DNA from: Mesocentrotus franciscanus
Taxonomy: Eukaryota; Echinodermata; Echinoidea; Camarodonta; Strongylocentrotidae
Length of the DNA stretch: 64,000 nucleotides
Reading direction: 5' to 3'
Assembly (NCBI GenBank): GCA_037976565.1
Contig: CP137686.1
Span: forward strand, 4,733,876 to 4,797,875
The stretch's first letter is position 1, and each line of letters opens with the position of its first letter. Position numbers and translations under genes: made by a program. Below are positions 54,613 to 64,000 of this stretch, one piece after another. The notes beneath the pieces are model-generated. The model made no database searches and was not told where the DNA came from. It saw only the letters and a list, made by a program, of their open reading frames with translations.

Positions 54613-54994
54613 ACGCGACCACGTGCGCGATATCTATTTGGTCCCAATAGATATAATAATTTACCAAATATATCAATTAGCAGGCGGTTTCCCGGCAAAA
54701 TTTGTATCATCACGTATTAGTCAAAACATATTCTTTCACATGATTGGTAATGAGAGCTTCCATTTCATTTTTTGAGAAGGGGGCGTTTCCAAAACTGGTC
54801 TTTACCTTTAAGCAAGGCATTTTGTCTACATTGCTTCTCTCTAGTCCCTACCCAGATGTGTGAAACTGTGAATGGGTATACCCGATAGATGTCACAATGT
54901 GACTACATGCCCCGAATTCATTTGCTGATTAGGGTAGGATCATTGTAAGGCAAATTGAATATAGACAGATGTCATCTTAGATAACAAGAGTTCC

Positions 54995-55537
54995 TTAAAG
55001 ATACTATGTCCCTTTTGCAGCCAACATCAAATTCTGTAGAACTTTGCAGGAATTATGAATATGTCATGTATGTCCTATCTGTGTAATTTAAACGTTAGCA
55101 GTGTCCTAATATTCAAATTATGCAAGGAAACCCGTTTACTTGCTAGACTTCACTGTCAGACACTATTGAGTGACTGACTGGCTTTTTCATCTTTGGTAAT
55201 AACATACATAAAATGAGCTGTAAAGGGTACATGAGCATTTGTCTACATCAATAACCCACTTCTTGTAATGGCCAAAATTAAACTGATTGAATCTTTGCGC
55301 AGCATAAAACGTACGACCATTCGGTACAATGGTCTGAAAAATCAGACTATTACTTACTGGCTCTATAGCTCCTAAGTCGATTCGACAACTAATAGTCGTT
55401 ATTTTCCCACTTAAAGACATTTTCAAGCCCCCCCCCCCTTTTTTTAGGGAAGTTTTAAATTAGTATTGTTTTTCAAATGCCGTTGGAATTTAACCTTTTC
55501 ATTTTTTGGGCCTGCAAATGGGACATAGTACCTTTAA
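54995..55537 (+). mobile_element. TTAA-bounded MITE (ACTATGTCCC family), copy 3
   Basis: It has the same orientation and nearly the same sequence as copy 1, with ends TTAAAGATACTATGTCCC and GGGACATAGTACCTTTAA. Confidence 0.9.
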
Positions 55538-56298
55538 ACCAGGTGCTTTCTTTTGTCTAAGGAGAGAGTTGAACTTGAAATACCCAGAGTTCTGTAACAA
55601 GGTTTGTGTTCTACTTTAGTGAGAGGTAGAGATGAGTGTGCCACATTTGTATATAGAAAGAAATAGATTTGGGGGCATAACATAAGCAGATGACACCCAG
55701 ATTGCGTGAGCAGGCCGTGTGCCAGTTGGAGTGAGGCATAGGAGGTACTAGAGGTGTTTCGGGCATTGTATACACGGCGCGCCAACGAAATTCCAGGCAC
55801 CATAGGCCAGGATAGAGAAGCCTTCATCGGCCTTTCTGTGTTTATTACATTTTTGAACTGGACGAGCCGGTCTCGTGATTGACTTGTAATTGACCTTGAT
55901 TACCCAGTAGCTTCATTTCTGTTACTCCGTAACTTCATCCAAGACGGGGTGCTCGACCATAACGGGATACCCGCACTCTCTTCTTCTGCACCCAGAACCA
56001 ACTCGACGTCGAACTCGCGACATAGCCACGTAAATGAGACAAGTACATGGACTTACGTTGATATGTGCATTGGTAGGGTCCATGATATTAGGATTGAACA
56101 CGCCCATGAACTCGTGCGTCTCATATTGCAGAGAGGATAATCTATACATGTAGTTCAATTAACAACATAGTTTTTCATTCATGAAAGTGATTGTGGATAA
56201 TTGCAGACCGTTCTCTATACATGTATTTAAATCTCATCTTTTGATCATAATATTGAAAAGCCTAGTTAGAATTATTTCTTTTAATTGGGTATAATTCT
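55538..56298. other. Non-coding, nothing supported
   Basis: No gene or classified repeat is seen. Confidence 0.4.
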
Positions 56299-56831
56299 TT
56301 AAAGGTCCTATGTCCCATTTCCTAAAGGTCCTATGTCCCATTTCCAGGCCAAAAAAATGAAAAGGTTAAATTCCACCGGTATTTGAAAGATAATACTAGT
56401 TTAGAACTTCCCTCAAAACGAAAGGGCTTGAAAATGTCTTTTTCTGGGAAAATAACAACCGTTAATTGTCGAATCGACTTTTAGTCATTGCAATCCATTT
56501 AGTAAATAGTCTGATTTTCAGACCCTTGTACCGAATGGTCGTTCGTTTTGTGCTGCGCAAAAATTCAATCAGTATTGATGTAGACAAATGCTCATGTACC
56601 CTTTACAGCTCATTTTTTGTATGTTATTACCAAAGAAAAGAAGTAAATCAGTCACTCAATAGTGTCTGACAGTGAAGTCTAGAAAGTCAACTGGTTTCCT
56701 TGCATAATTTGAATACTTGGACACTGCTAACGTTTAAATTTCATAGATAGGACATACGTGACATATTCATATTTCCTGCAAAGTTCTACAGTATTTTGAT
56801 GTTGGCTGCAAAAGGAACATAGTATCTTTAA
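56299..56831 (-). mobile_element. TTAA-bounded MITE (ACTATGTCCC family), copy 4
   Basis: This is an inverted copy. Its left terminus is locally duplicated (TAAAGGTCCTATGTCCCATT twice in a row) and the right end is AAAGGAACATAGTATCTTTAA in degraded form. Confidence 0.85.
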
Positions 56832-57894
56832 CAACTTAAAATTATTCCCAAAGTACACTAAAAAAAACCCCATCGAATCCACACTTTTAGCGACCACCTT
56901 GTGAGCTGATGATCTTTTGATTCCATTCTTGACTGAAAGCGGTCTCGATGAACCCAAGAGAGGACTGGCAGCGGTGTAGCTACAGAGTACAGGGCGGGGG
57001 AACGGGAACTCATCTCTCCTAACAGAATGGGTTTTTTTTTTAAACGAGAAAAGAAAGGGAAGTGGGAGCTATAGAAGGGGAAGTGGAAGAAGGCCCCCAG
57101 ACCATTTTCCGTGCCCTCCTAATCAGTAGCCTTGTAAATAAGCATTTGATTTTCCTAGCGTGATCGGTCCCCCCTCGCAGTTTGAAATTACAGACTCTAC
57201 TTTGATACTTTACCACAATTCCTGAAGCCTCGAGCAAAGACCAGAGCCTAGATATGAGAGTCTCTGTTTAAGAGACCTGCATGGTTTAAGCGGTTTAAAT
57301 ACAGATCCTGAATAGTCTCATAGTGCCGATACTGGTACCTGGTTCTACCATGGTCCATGGTTCTACAGTGCAGCATGTCACTGACCCTTGAGAGTACCTC
57401 ACGATGGGATACCAGACCAACATGTGAGATGTCAATCTAATCAGGGAGATGACCATCTCCCTGATCAAATCTAGTCTTCAGGCATAGACCTTTGTCAGTC
57501 GTTAAACATAACATAGTGTCTGAACCAGTGAGACTATACAGACTACACGGTCTATACTGCCATCACAAAAGCCCTGTTCAATCTCTGTTCCTGACCATGG
57601 ATGCGCTAATATCTCCAAGTCGTGACCATAGACATATAAAATAGTAGGGTCGTGACACAGTCATGTGCGTGTTGGGAATGTGTGTGCGTGCGCGTGCGTG
57701 TGCGTGTGTGTGTATTTGTAAATGAGTTTTTTTTTTTTACAGACGCGCATCAGACAGAAATGATACGTCCGGGACTGAAACACGTGACTCAGTTTGGGAC
57801 CTACTGGGTCCGATTAGAGCAAAGCATTGTTAACTTCAGATTGTAGGGGAAGACAGAGAGCTGACCGGAACACGGATATATTACCGCTAGACCA
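56832..57894. other. Non-coding with GT/GC microsatellite
   Basis: A GTGCGTGCGCGTGCG tract is at 57680-57716. No gene is seen. Confidence 0.45.
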
Positions 57895-58407
57895 ACCCCC
57901 TGTCCACACACAACATTTTCCGTGATTAGGCGTGATTAGTTATACCGTTTCGCGATAGTTATATGATGAAATTGTGTGTGTGGACGCTTACTAACGATAC
58001 GTCGTATAACGAAACGTCGTATAACGAAACGCAGGTTTGGGCATCGTTTCGAAATAGAACTCAATAACTAATCACGCCTAATCACGCTTAATCACGGAAA
58101 TTTTGTGTGTGGACGGAACTAGTCTAACTGGGCGGGGCTTAACGTCGGATCGCGCGCGAAAGGAGACCTGACCTCTCATTTCCGCTTCCATTTCATGACC
58201 GCAGTAGCAAACGGCGCACCTATACGACATTTCGCTGTACAGTTTTAGGATTACTTTCTTGTGTGTGTGGACACCCTGGAATTTATACGATGATTCTTTA
58301 TACGACGTTTCTTGTGTGTGGACACCCTGAATTTATACAATGATTCTTTATACGACGTATCGTTATAGAGTTTCGGATAAATTGTTTCGTGTGTGGACAC
58401 GCTGATA
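57895..58407 (-). mobile_element. 510-bp GTGTCCACACAC element, copy B (inverted)
   Basis: This is the reverse complement of 13047-13557 over its whole length, with only small changes (for example GATCGCGCGCGAAAGG versus the other copy's TTTGCGCGATC region). It lies in a different contig from copy A. Confidence 0.85.
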
Positions 58408-59114
58408 CTCACATGTTATGCAATAGTCCAGATTCTGTTAGATCGCGCGACCCCCGAAAATACACCCGTATAGAGGGAGAGAATGAAAGGCAAGGACTGT
58501 CTCCGGTTAAGCGTTGAGGGTGTGTTATTTTCTCAGCAGATTGGGCGTGCGACATGGAAACAGTGTAGGCAGTGGACTTTAGTGTCTGTGGCTGTAGACT
58601 AAATCAAATCACCCACCTGTTGATATGTCTGCAAGATTGAAGAGCTTCTGGACAGGATGTCGCGCTTTATTTTGCAGTTATCTTGAAATAGGATTTTGAT
58701 TGATTTGATGCTGAGATGTTTGGTCAATCATTTCGACGGGTTATTTTTAGTCTTACTGGCACACTCTCAAATTTGACACTGCAGCTAGAGTATAGGCTCT
58801 TCAGTCTCTGGCCGTGTCATATAAGGAACAGCTTATGTACAGAGTTGTGACAATGATACCCAAAGCTACTTCACATGTAATCGTTTAGAATCAGAAGTTC
58901 GGAACTAAACTAAAGTAGGGCGTAAAATGCTCACAAGCCATTTTACATGCCCGTGCGTTCGTCCGGGCAAGCTGTTAAACCTATTCAACCAGCTTGAAAT
59001 CCCGATTTAGGGCCTACAGTCATTTCGTTTTAAAAAAGGCACGAACCTCCCACTTTTTGCAACAGAAAATATTTCAAGCGTTATACTTATTGTTATAGTA
59101 CCACACAAATGAGC
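58408..59114. other. Non-coding, nothing supported
   Basis: No gene or repeat was identified. Confidence 0.4.
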
Positions 59115-59539
59115 TTAAAGGGAACCAAAACCTTCATCCTAAGTTACCTTTGATGGCGTCATTTGTGGACAACTCTCCATGCCTTCTGATCATGGAATTT
59201 CATGTTTTTCCTTCTTTCTTGTGATTGAGATAATCTACTCCCCTGAAAACGAGATATAGAATGCAGAATGATATTCTACTTCACATTTTATGAAGTCGGA
59301 TATTGAACACAAATGAATACGAAGAAAATGAAAATTGTGAAATTCCGATCAGAAGGCATGGAGAGTTGTCCACAAATGACGCCATCAAATTAAATATCGC
59401 CCTCTGGTGACAAGTTATTTCTTTAGCTTTAACTTCCTTATACCTTGTCTGATTTTGTTCAATTTTTCACTAATCTTATTCATATCGTTTAAACTTTACA
59501 ATAAAGGTAACTTAGGATGAAGGTTTTGGTTCCCTTTAA
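59115..59539. mobile_element. TTAA-bounded foldback element (GGGAACCAAAACC family)
   Basis: The ends TTAAAGGGAACCAAAACCTT and AAGGTTTTGGTTCCCTTTAA are exact inverted repeats, continuing through CATCCTAAGTTACCTTTG. A second internal inverted pair (TGGCGTCATTTGTGGACAAC and its reverse complement) lies closer to the centre. It is 425 bp with no protein. Confidence 0.9.
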
Positions 59540-60389
59540 TTACATTTACAGACACACAAAAAAAAACTTCGAGAAGAAGAAAAAGAAAAAAACATGAAAT
59601 AAGAAAAGACAGAGCGGAAACAAGGCTTTATCGCGATAGCGTTAACACAAACAACAACAACAACAGAGCTTTGTCAGGAGCATCGATAATATAAAGCCTA
59701 TGGAGTGCTGTAGACCGTGGAGTATACATAGTCTTTCAGTCCAGTCACTCTTTTCTGCATTACGATTACGACTAATAAACAGTTTTGTGCCTTCAAACTA
59801 GCGGACGTAGACCTCTCTTGATTTTGAAAGACCTTGTTATTTTAATAGTTACCCGGACCCGTTCTGGACCAACGGGTTAAATCGTTAAAGCAGGTGGATC
59901 GGAGAATGTGAACTCTGAAACGGATACCGCAAAAAGCAGCTTGAATTTGTTATCGCATGGTACAGTACAATATTGCAGTGGTCTTGGCATAATAGTCCAG
60001 GGATTATATATATGGCAGGTCTCTGCTTAGTCCTAGTCCTTTTATTGATACAGTTGTCAGAGTGGAGCCCTCTAATCGGGCAGACAAAAACTATTTTATC
60101 TCCTGCAAGAGGGACTCAATCATATTTTTGTGATTTTGCAGAATTGCAACAAAAAGAGAATGACTTTGTGTTTCAAATATTAATTTTGTACTCCTCGTTG
60201 AAATCGGGAGGCAATGCGAGTACATGTGTAAACTAAACATGGAACTTGAACGTTTTGCTATTGGGTCATTGCTACTTCCGGTAGGATTCTTGTGATGTCA
60301 AGCAGACAATAAGAATTGTTTCCTCCCATGGTTATCATTAATTTAGCCACATGTTTTATTATGTGTCCGCTCATGTAGTTTACGGAGGT
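59540..60389. other. Non-coding end of contig 2
   Basis: An A-rich tract with GAAGAAGAAAAAG and an ACAACAACAAC run are present. The open frame at 59973-60236 shows no recognisable domain and is not called. Confidence 0.4.
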
Positions 60390-60889
60390 NNNNNNNNNNN
60401 NNNNNNNNNNNNNNNNNNNNNNNNNNNNNNNNNNNNNNNNNNNNNNNNNNNNNNNNNNNNNNNNNNNNNNNNNNNNNNNNNNNNNNNNNNNNNNNNNNNN
60501 NNNNNNNNNNNNNNNNNNNNNNNNNNNNNNNNNNNNNNNNNNNNNNNNNNNNNNNNNNNNNNNNNNNNNNNNNNNNNNNNNNNNNNNNNNNNNNNNNNNN
60601 NNNNNNNNNNNNNNNNNNNNNNNNNNNNNNNNNNNNNNNNNNNNNNNNNNNNNNNNNNNNNNNNNNNNNNNNNNNNNNNNNNNNNNNNNNNNNNNNNNNN
60701 NNNNNNNNNNNNNNNNNNNNNNNNNNNNNNNNNNNNNNNNNNNNNNNNNNNNNNNNNNNNNNNNNNNNNNNNNNNNNNNNNNNNNNNNNNNNNNNNNNNN
60801 NNNNNNNNNNNNNNNNNNNNNNNNNNNNNNNNNNNNNNNNNNNNNNNNNNNNNNNNNNNNNNNNNNNNNNNNNNNNNNNNNNNNNNNNN
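60390..60889. other. Assembly gap, 500 N
   Basis: There are exactly 500 undefined bases. The contig after it begins inside sequence already present at 20803. Confidence 1.
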
Positions 60890-63116
60890 TAACCGACAAA
60901 GACTCGATGAGGACAAAATCGCAACCGAGTCCGAACTACCTGCAGTCACACCGAGGCCGACACAAAGAGACTACAGACCGAACAAAATACCTTAAAGGGC
61001 AATCCAACCCTTGCAATGAGTTAATTTGTATGAAAGTGAAAAGTAGGTGAACCCAAATTGCGGAGTTTGAAATAAATCCGACCAATAATAAGACGTATGT
61101 ACGGACTACTCCCGTTTGTCATTTACAAACATATCATTAATATCTGTTTTTCTCCTCCTAAGCGCTTTCTCCCTTCGGGCACTACTCAACATAATATTAT
61201 GGATAGCATATCATTACATGTCCTCTAAAAAGAGAAGACTCACCTGAGTAACTTATTTATACATTTTGAAACAAATGACATTTTATTGAACTCGTGTGTT
61301 GGAACAATAGGGAACGTAGTCTGCCACTACGTAACAGTGACATTACCGATTCAGGCAATTTGAAATCCCCATATCTCTAGTGATTTACAACTTGGAGTTC
61401 GTAATTTAATGTTTGGTTGATCGTCTGTCTTGCGCCGTGTGACCGGGTGTGTTTCATTCACACCGCCGACCCAATTCTAAACCGAATTTTAACCGACTCC
61501 TAATCGACCGATTCTTTGCCAGCCGTGGTTACACACTTTTTTCTTCTTTTTATGTTTGGTCCATCGCCGGTCTGGTTTCGGCCTTGTTAGTATGACTGAG
61601 GTATCGTCGGCCAGGCCAATTAAGTCACATCAGGCATGGTCAGATCGATCAAACAATGAATTACACTACACTACAATAATAAATTTCATTCAATCATGTC
61701 TTGTTCTAATTTGGTTCTAAGTGTATATAGCCAAGGTGGATTGTTTATTTAGGTTAATGGTTCATTGTCGTAGCTGAGATAATCTGTAATCAGGGAATGG
61801 AATCAATAAGGAATATTGGAAGAAAACAAAAATAACTCCCATGATGGCCAAGAATTGGTTGGTGTGGGGTCGGTAAAGGTCACCATTATCAAAACGAATC
61901 AAATGTATTAGCCAATCAAGTTGTACTATACGAACCTTATGGTAATAATGGTAACAACATTGCCTTCTGAATGTTGCGATATTTTTTAGTATCTGGAGAA
62001 ATCAAATCTATTACTACTTCATCATTCATAATCATATAACACTTGCGCTCTTTAACGTCAAAAAGCTGTAACTTTCCAAGTAATTCAGATATAAATAAAT
62101 GTACCTCGTATCTTTCTTTCTTGTTGTTAATATACATGTACATCCAAAGGTTTAATACAAACCCTCCACATGAACTACAGAATCGCGAAACGCTAATTCT
62201 TAAAAAATATTTAAAAGAGAACATATACAAAATGATATTCTACCAATATTGTTTTTGCCCCGCCGCAGGAATCACATGATAAACGAGAAAGACAAACAAC
62301 AGAGACTATCAAATCTCTTTAAATCCTAACCTTAGATACTAAGGCATACATCCATGATATCAACAATTTCAAATGACAAAAAAAATGATGAAGCAAATTG
62401 AGACGTTACAATGTTCAATTAACATTCCAAAGGCAATAACATAATTATTTACAAAGTGAACGAAAGTAAAGGAGATTCATTCCCGTACTTTTTTTAAAAT
62501 GTCGAATGAAATCATGCTAACGACAAAGAATATTTCGTCTGCAACTCACTCTGCATGCGATTAGTCCATTGGGCTTGGAAGACTGACTTTCATTTGAAGA
62601 AGATAAATATCACCTCTCAGGTTTCTGTAATAGATCTATAAATCATCTTTCAATTTAGTAAATAAAACATGACAAAAATATCTTCCAAGAAAAGAGGCAG
62701 GCAGGCAGCCGACATGAAGAGAGTCATTCCTGATTTTCGAAAATAATATAGGCCTAGTTGGCACCGTTGACGTCTGAGCTCACAATTATTCAATCACATC
62801 CTTATTCTGTGGCCAGATAATTGACATTTATAAGAGTCAGAAATGACTTGCTTAGAACTTTGCACACGATTCCCGATCTCGATTTCTTTACATAAAGGCG
62901 TAACCATGGTTACAAGTCTGAAAGATTCACGGCACTGATTCTTCGCTGCTCCATGCGCCCTCGCTGCTCCCCGCGCCCTTATCATTCCACAGAAACCGGT
63001 CATCTCTTAACATACTGGCGAGTTCGCGGTTATAAGGAGCGTAAAAATCGTCCAGTAATTGTCTCGTCTCGGGTAGCATAGGACCAAGACTTAGTTTCTG
63101 TGGAGAGCGAGCGTTC
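60890..63116. repeat. 2.2-kb direct duplicate of 20803-23030 at contig start
   Basis: It has the same order and orientation as contig 1's last 2.2 kb. It reads through the sulfotransferase exon without frameshift, so it is the better-quality version. Confidence 0.9.
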
Positions 63117-63165
63117 CCCGCCTCGTCTCGACAAATGTTGATCAATGATGGAATCTTAAGCGGCT
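62927..63165 (-). CDS. Carbohydrate sulfotransferase (CHST15-like), last exon
   Basis: The minus-strand acceptor is TTATCGTTCCAG/AGCCGC and the stop TGA is at 62929-62927. The exon encodes EPLKIPSLINICRDEAGNAR, then SPQKLSLGPMLPET, FYAPYNRELASMLRDDRFLW and a serine/glutamate-rich tail. The GPMLPET..L..FY.P.N.ELA..L.D.RFLW pattern fits the C-terminus of Golgi PAPS-dependent sulfotransferases, closest in my judgement to CHST15 (GalNAc 4-sulfate 6-O-sulfotransferase). The PAPS-binding loops lie in exons beyond the window. The heparan 3-O-sulfotransferase family is the main alternative. The same exon is repeated, broken, at 22845-23030. Confidence 0.75.
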
Positions 63166-63717
63166 CTGGAACGATAAGGAAGAAGAAAAAGAAAATAAAT
63201 ACAAAAAGAAGACGGAAATACTATGACTATGGAGATGATGAGGATTGGTTTGTTGGCTTGGTTCATTTGACCTTACTGCTAAGAAAGCATAATGTATGGT
63301 TGTAAACTTGTAAGTAAGCAGCCCATTATGATAATAAACAAGAAAATATAAGGATATAATGACGAACAAGAAGAAGAAGTAGAAAAGGAGGAACGTTGTA
63401 CCAATTATCATCAAACGAGGCAATATTTGGGAAATAAACAGATTAGTGGATGGACCTTTAACAAAACATTAAAGCATTTACTAACATTATTGCTTTGATG
63501 TATGAGTATTAGGAAATACCCCAAGCGTAACATTTGTGGAGGCTCTGAAGTTTCTAAGACCTAGTCTTCTTCTTCTTCTTCTTGATAGCTCACTAAGTTT
63601 TGATGGACATTTTGTCACAGCATAAAAGTAAACAAAAATATCACTTTAATTCCAAGTATATTGACTCGTTTATGGTTTGGTACGGCTTTTGGGTGTGACC
63701 AGGCGTTTTACACTTAC
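63166..63717 (-). other. Sulfotransferase intron
   Basis: This is a 552-bp phase-1 intron, GTAAGTG to TTCCAG on the minus strand. It holds a (TTC)n run near 63564-63583 and no other feature. Confidence 0.75.
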
Positions 63718-63862
63718 CTAATGCTAGGAATTGATAGAGTTCTGAAAGTGTTTTGGAGCATTTCTGATGCCAATCAGCCATCTTGATTATTTTTAATTTC
63801 TTTCTTGGAAAGAATGATAACCAATCACCGACGTAAATGCTGTACAACCCAACTTCCAATCT
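63718..63862 (-). CDS. Carbohydrate sulfotransferase (CHST15-like), penultimate exon
   Basis: The minus-strand acceptor is TTTTGTTACAG/AGATTG and the donor is GCATTAG/GTAAGTG. It encodes RLEVGLYSIYVGDWLSFFPR, KKLKIIKMADWHQKCSKTLS, ELYQFLAL plus one base. The GLY..Y..DWL..FPR and L..LYQFL segments are typical of sulfotransferases just before the C-terminal exon. The spare G joins AG of the next exon to give GAG, so the reading continues LALEPLKIPSL without a break. Upstream exons lie right of the window. Confidence 0.75.
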
Positions 63863-64000
63863 CTGTAACAAAAATTACAAGTGAGGTATAGCTGAGTACT
63901 GGTTTATAAAATACAAAATTGTGAAAGACACTGGAAGGAAGCAATAAAAAAGGTTGAAAATGCAGAATAAAAGTGCATAAGAATGGTTGAAAATGCAGAA

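Noticed and set aside
59973..60236. 87-residue frame with hydrophobic start
   Set aside because: No domain, no splice or homology support, and a length common by chance in this composition.
20803..63116. The 2.2-kb direct repeats as LTRs of a 42-kb retroelement
   Set aside because: The repeats run exactly to assembly gaps, contain part of a host sulfotransferase exon, and show no LTR ends, primer-binding site or retroviral genes between them.

Overview
This is a metazoan draft-assembly window, most likely from an echinoderm and probably a sea urchin. The grounds are small exons with GT-AG introns, no operons, an IFT81 cilium gene, very dense non-autonomous DNA transposons, CR1/L2-type LINE remnants, and SINE tails ending in ATT runs. 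The species call is inference. The window is three contigs joined by two artificial 500-N gaps: 1-23030, 23531-60389 and 60890-64000.

Contig 1 (1-23030) holds the 3' part of IFT81 on the + strand. Seven coding exons run from 670 to 13884, giving about 418 residues of the C-terminal coiled coil and ending in TAG. Three of the seven exons have broken upstream copies of their 5' ends together with neighbouring intron sequence. The introns and 3' flank are packed with mobile DNA: tandem-unit elements carrying AGGTCA direct repeats, TTAA-bounded foldbacks, a TA-flanked foldback, a TTA-flanked Harbinger-like element, SINE remnants, and a LINE fragment with a hAT-like insertion. The contig stops inside the last exon of a carbohydrate sulfotransferase gene on the - strand.

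Contig 3 (60890-64000) begins with the same 2.2 kb that ends contig 1. It carries the intact last two exons of that sulfotransferase gene (CHST15-like by C-terminal motifs) with matching intron phase. The end-to-start overlap indicates that contigs 1 and 3 are neighbours that should be merged, and that the 37 kb contig 2 is wrongly placed or is a haplotype insertion.

Contig 2 (23531-60389) contains the most unusual object: an 11,690-bp element (23571-35260) with inverted arms of about 1.7 kb or more and a 6-bp target duplication (GTTTAT). Each arm carries a dense array of a perfect 16-bp palindrome and the same inward-pointing ATG/GTGAGT donor-like site. A small multi-exon gene of unrecognised product lies inside. 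The rest of the contig is repeats: four copies of one TTAA-bounded MITE, two 5'-truncated LINEs, a large GGTGTTAA foldback, and the second, inverted copy of a 510-bp element also found in the last IFT81 intron. No host gene was recognised there.

Homology calls come from reading translations and motifs by eye. No database search was run and identities are estimates.
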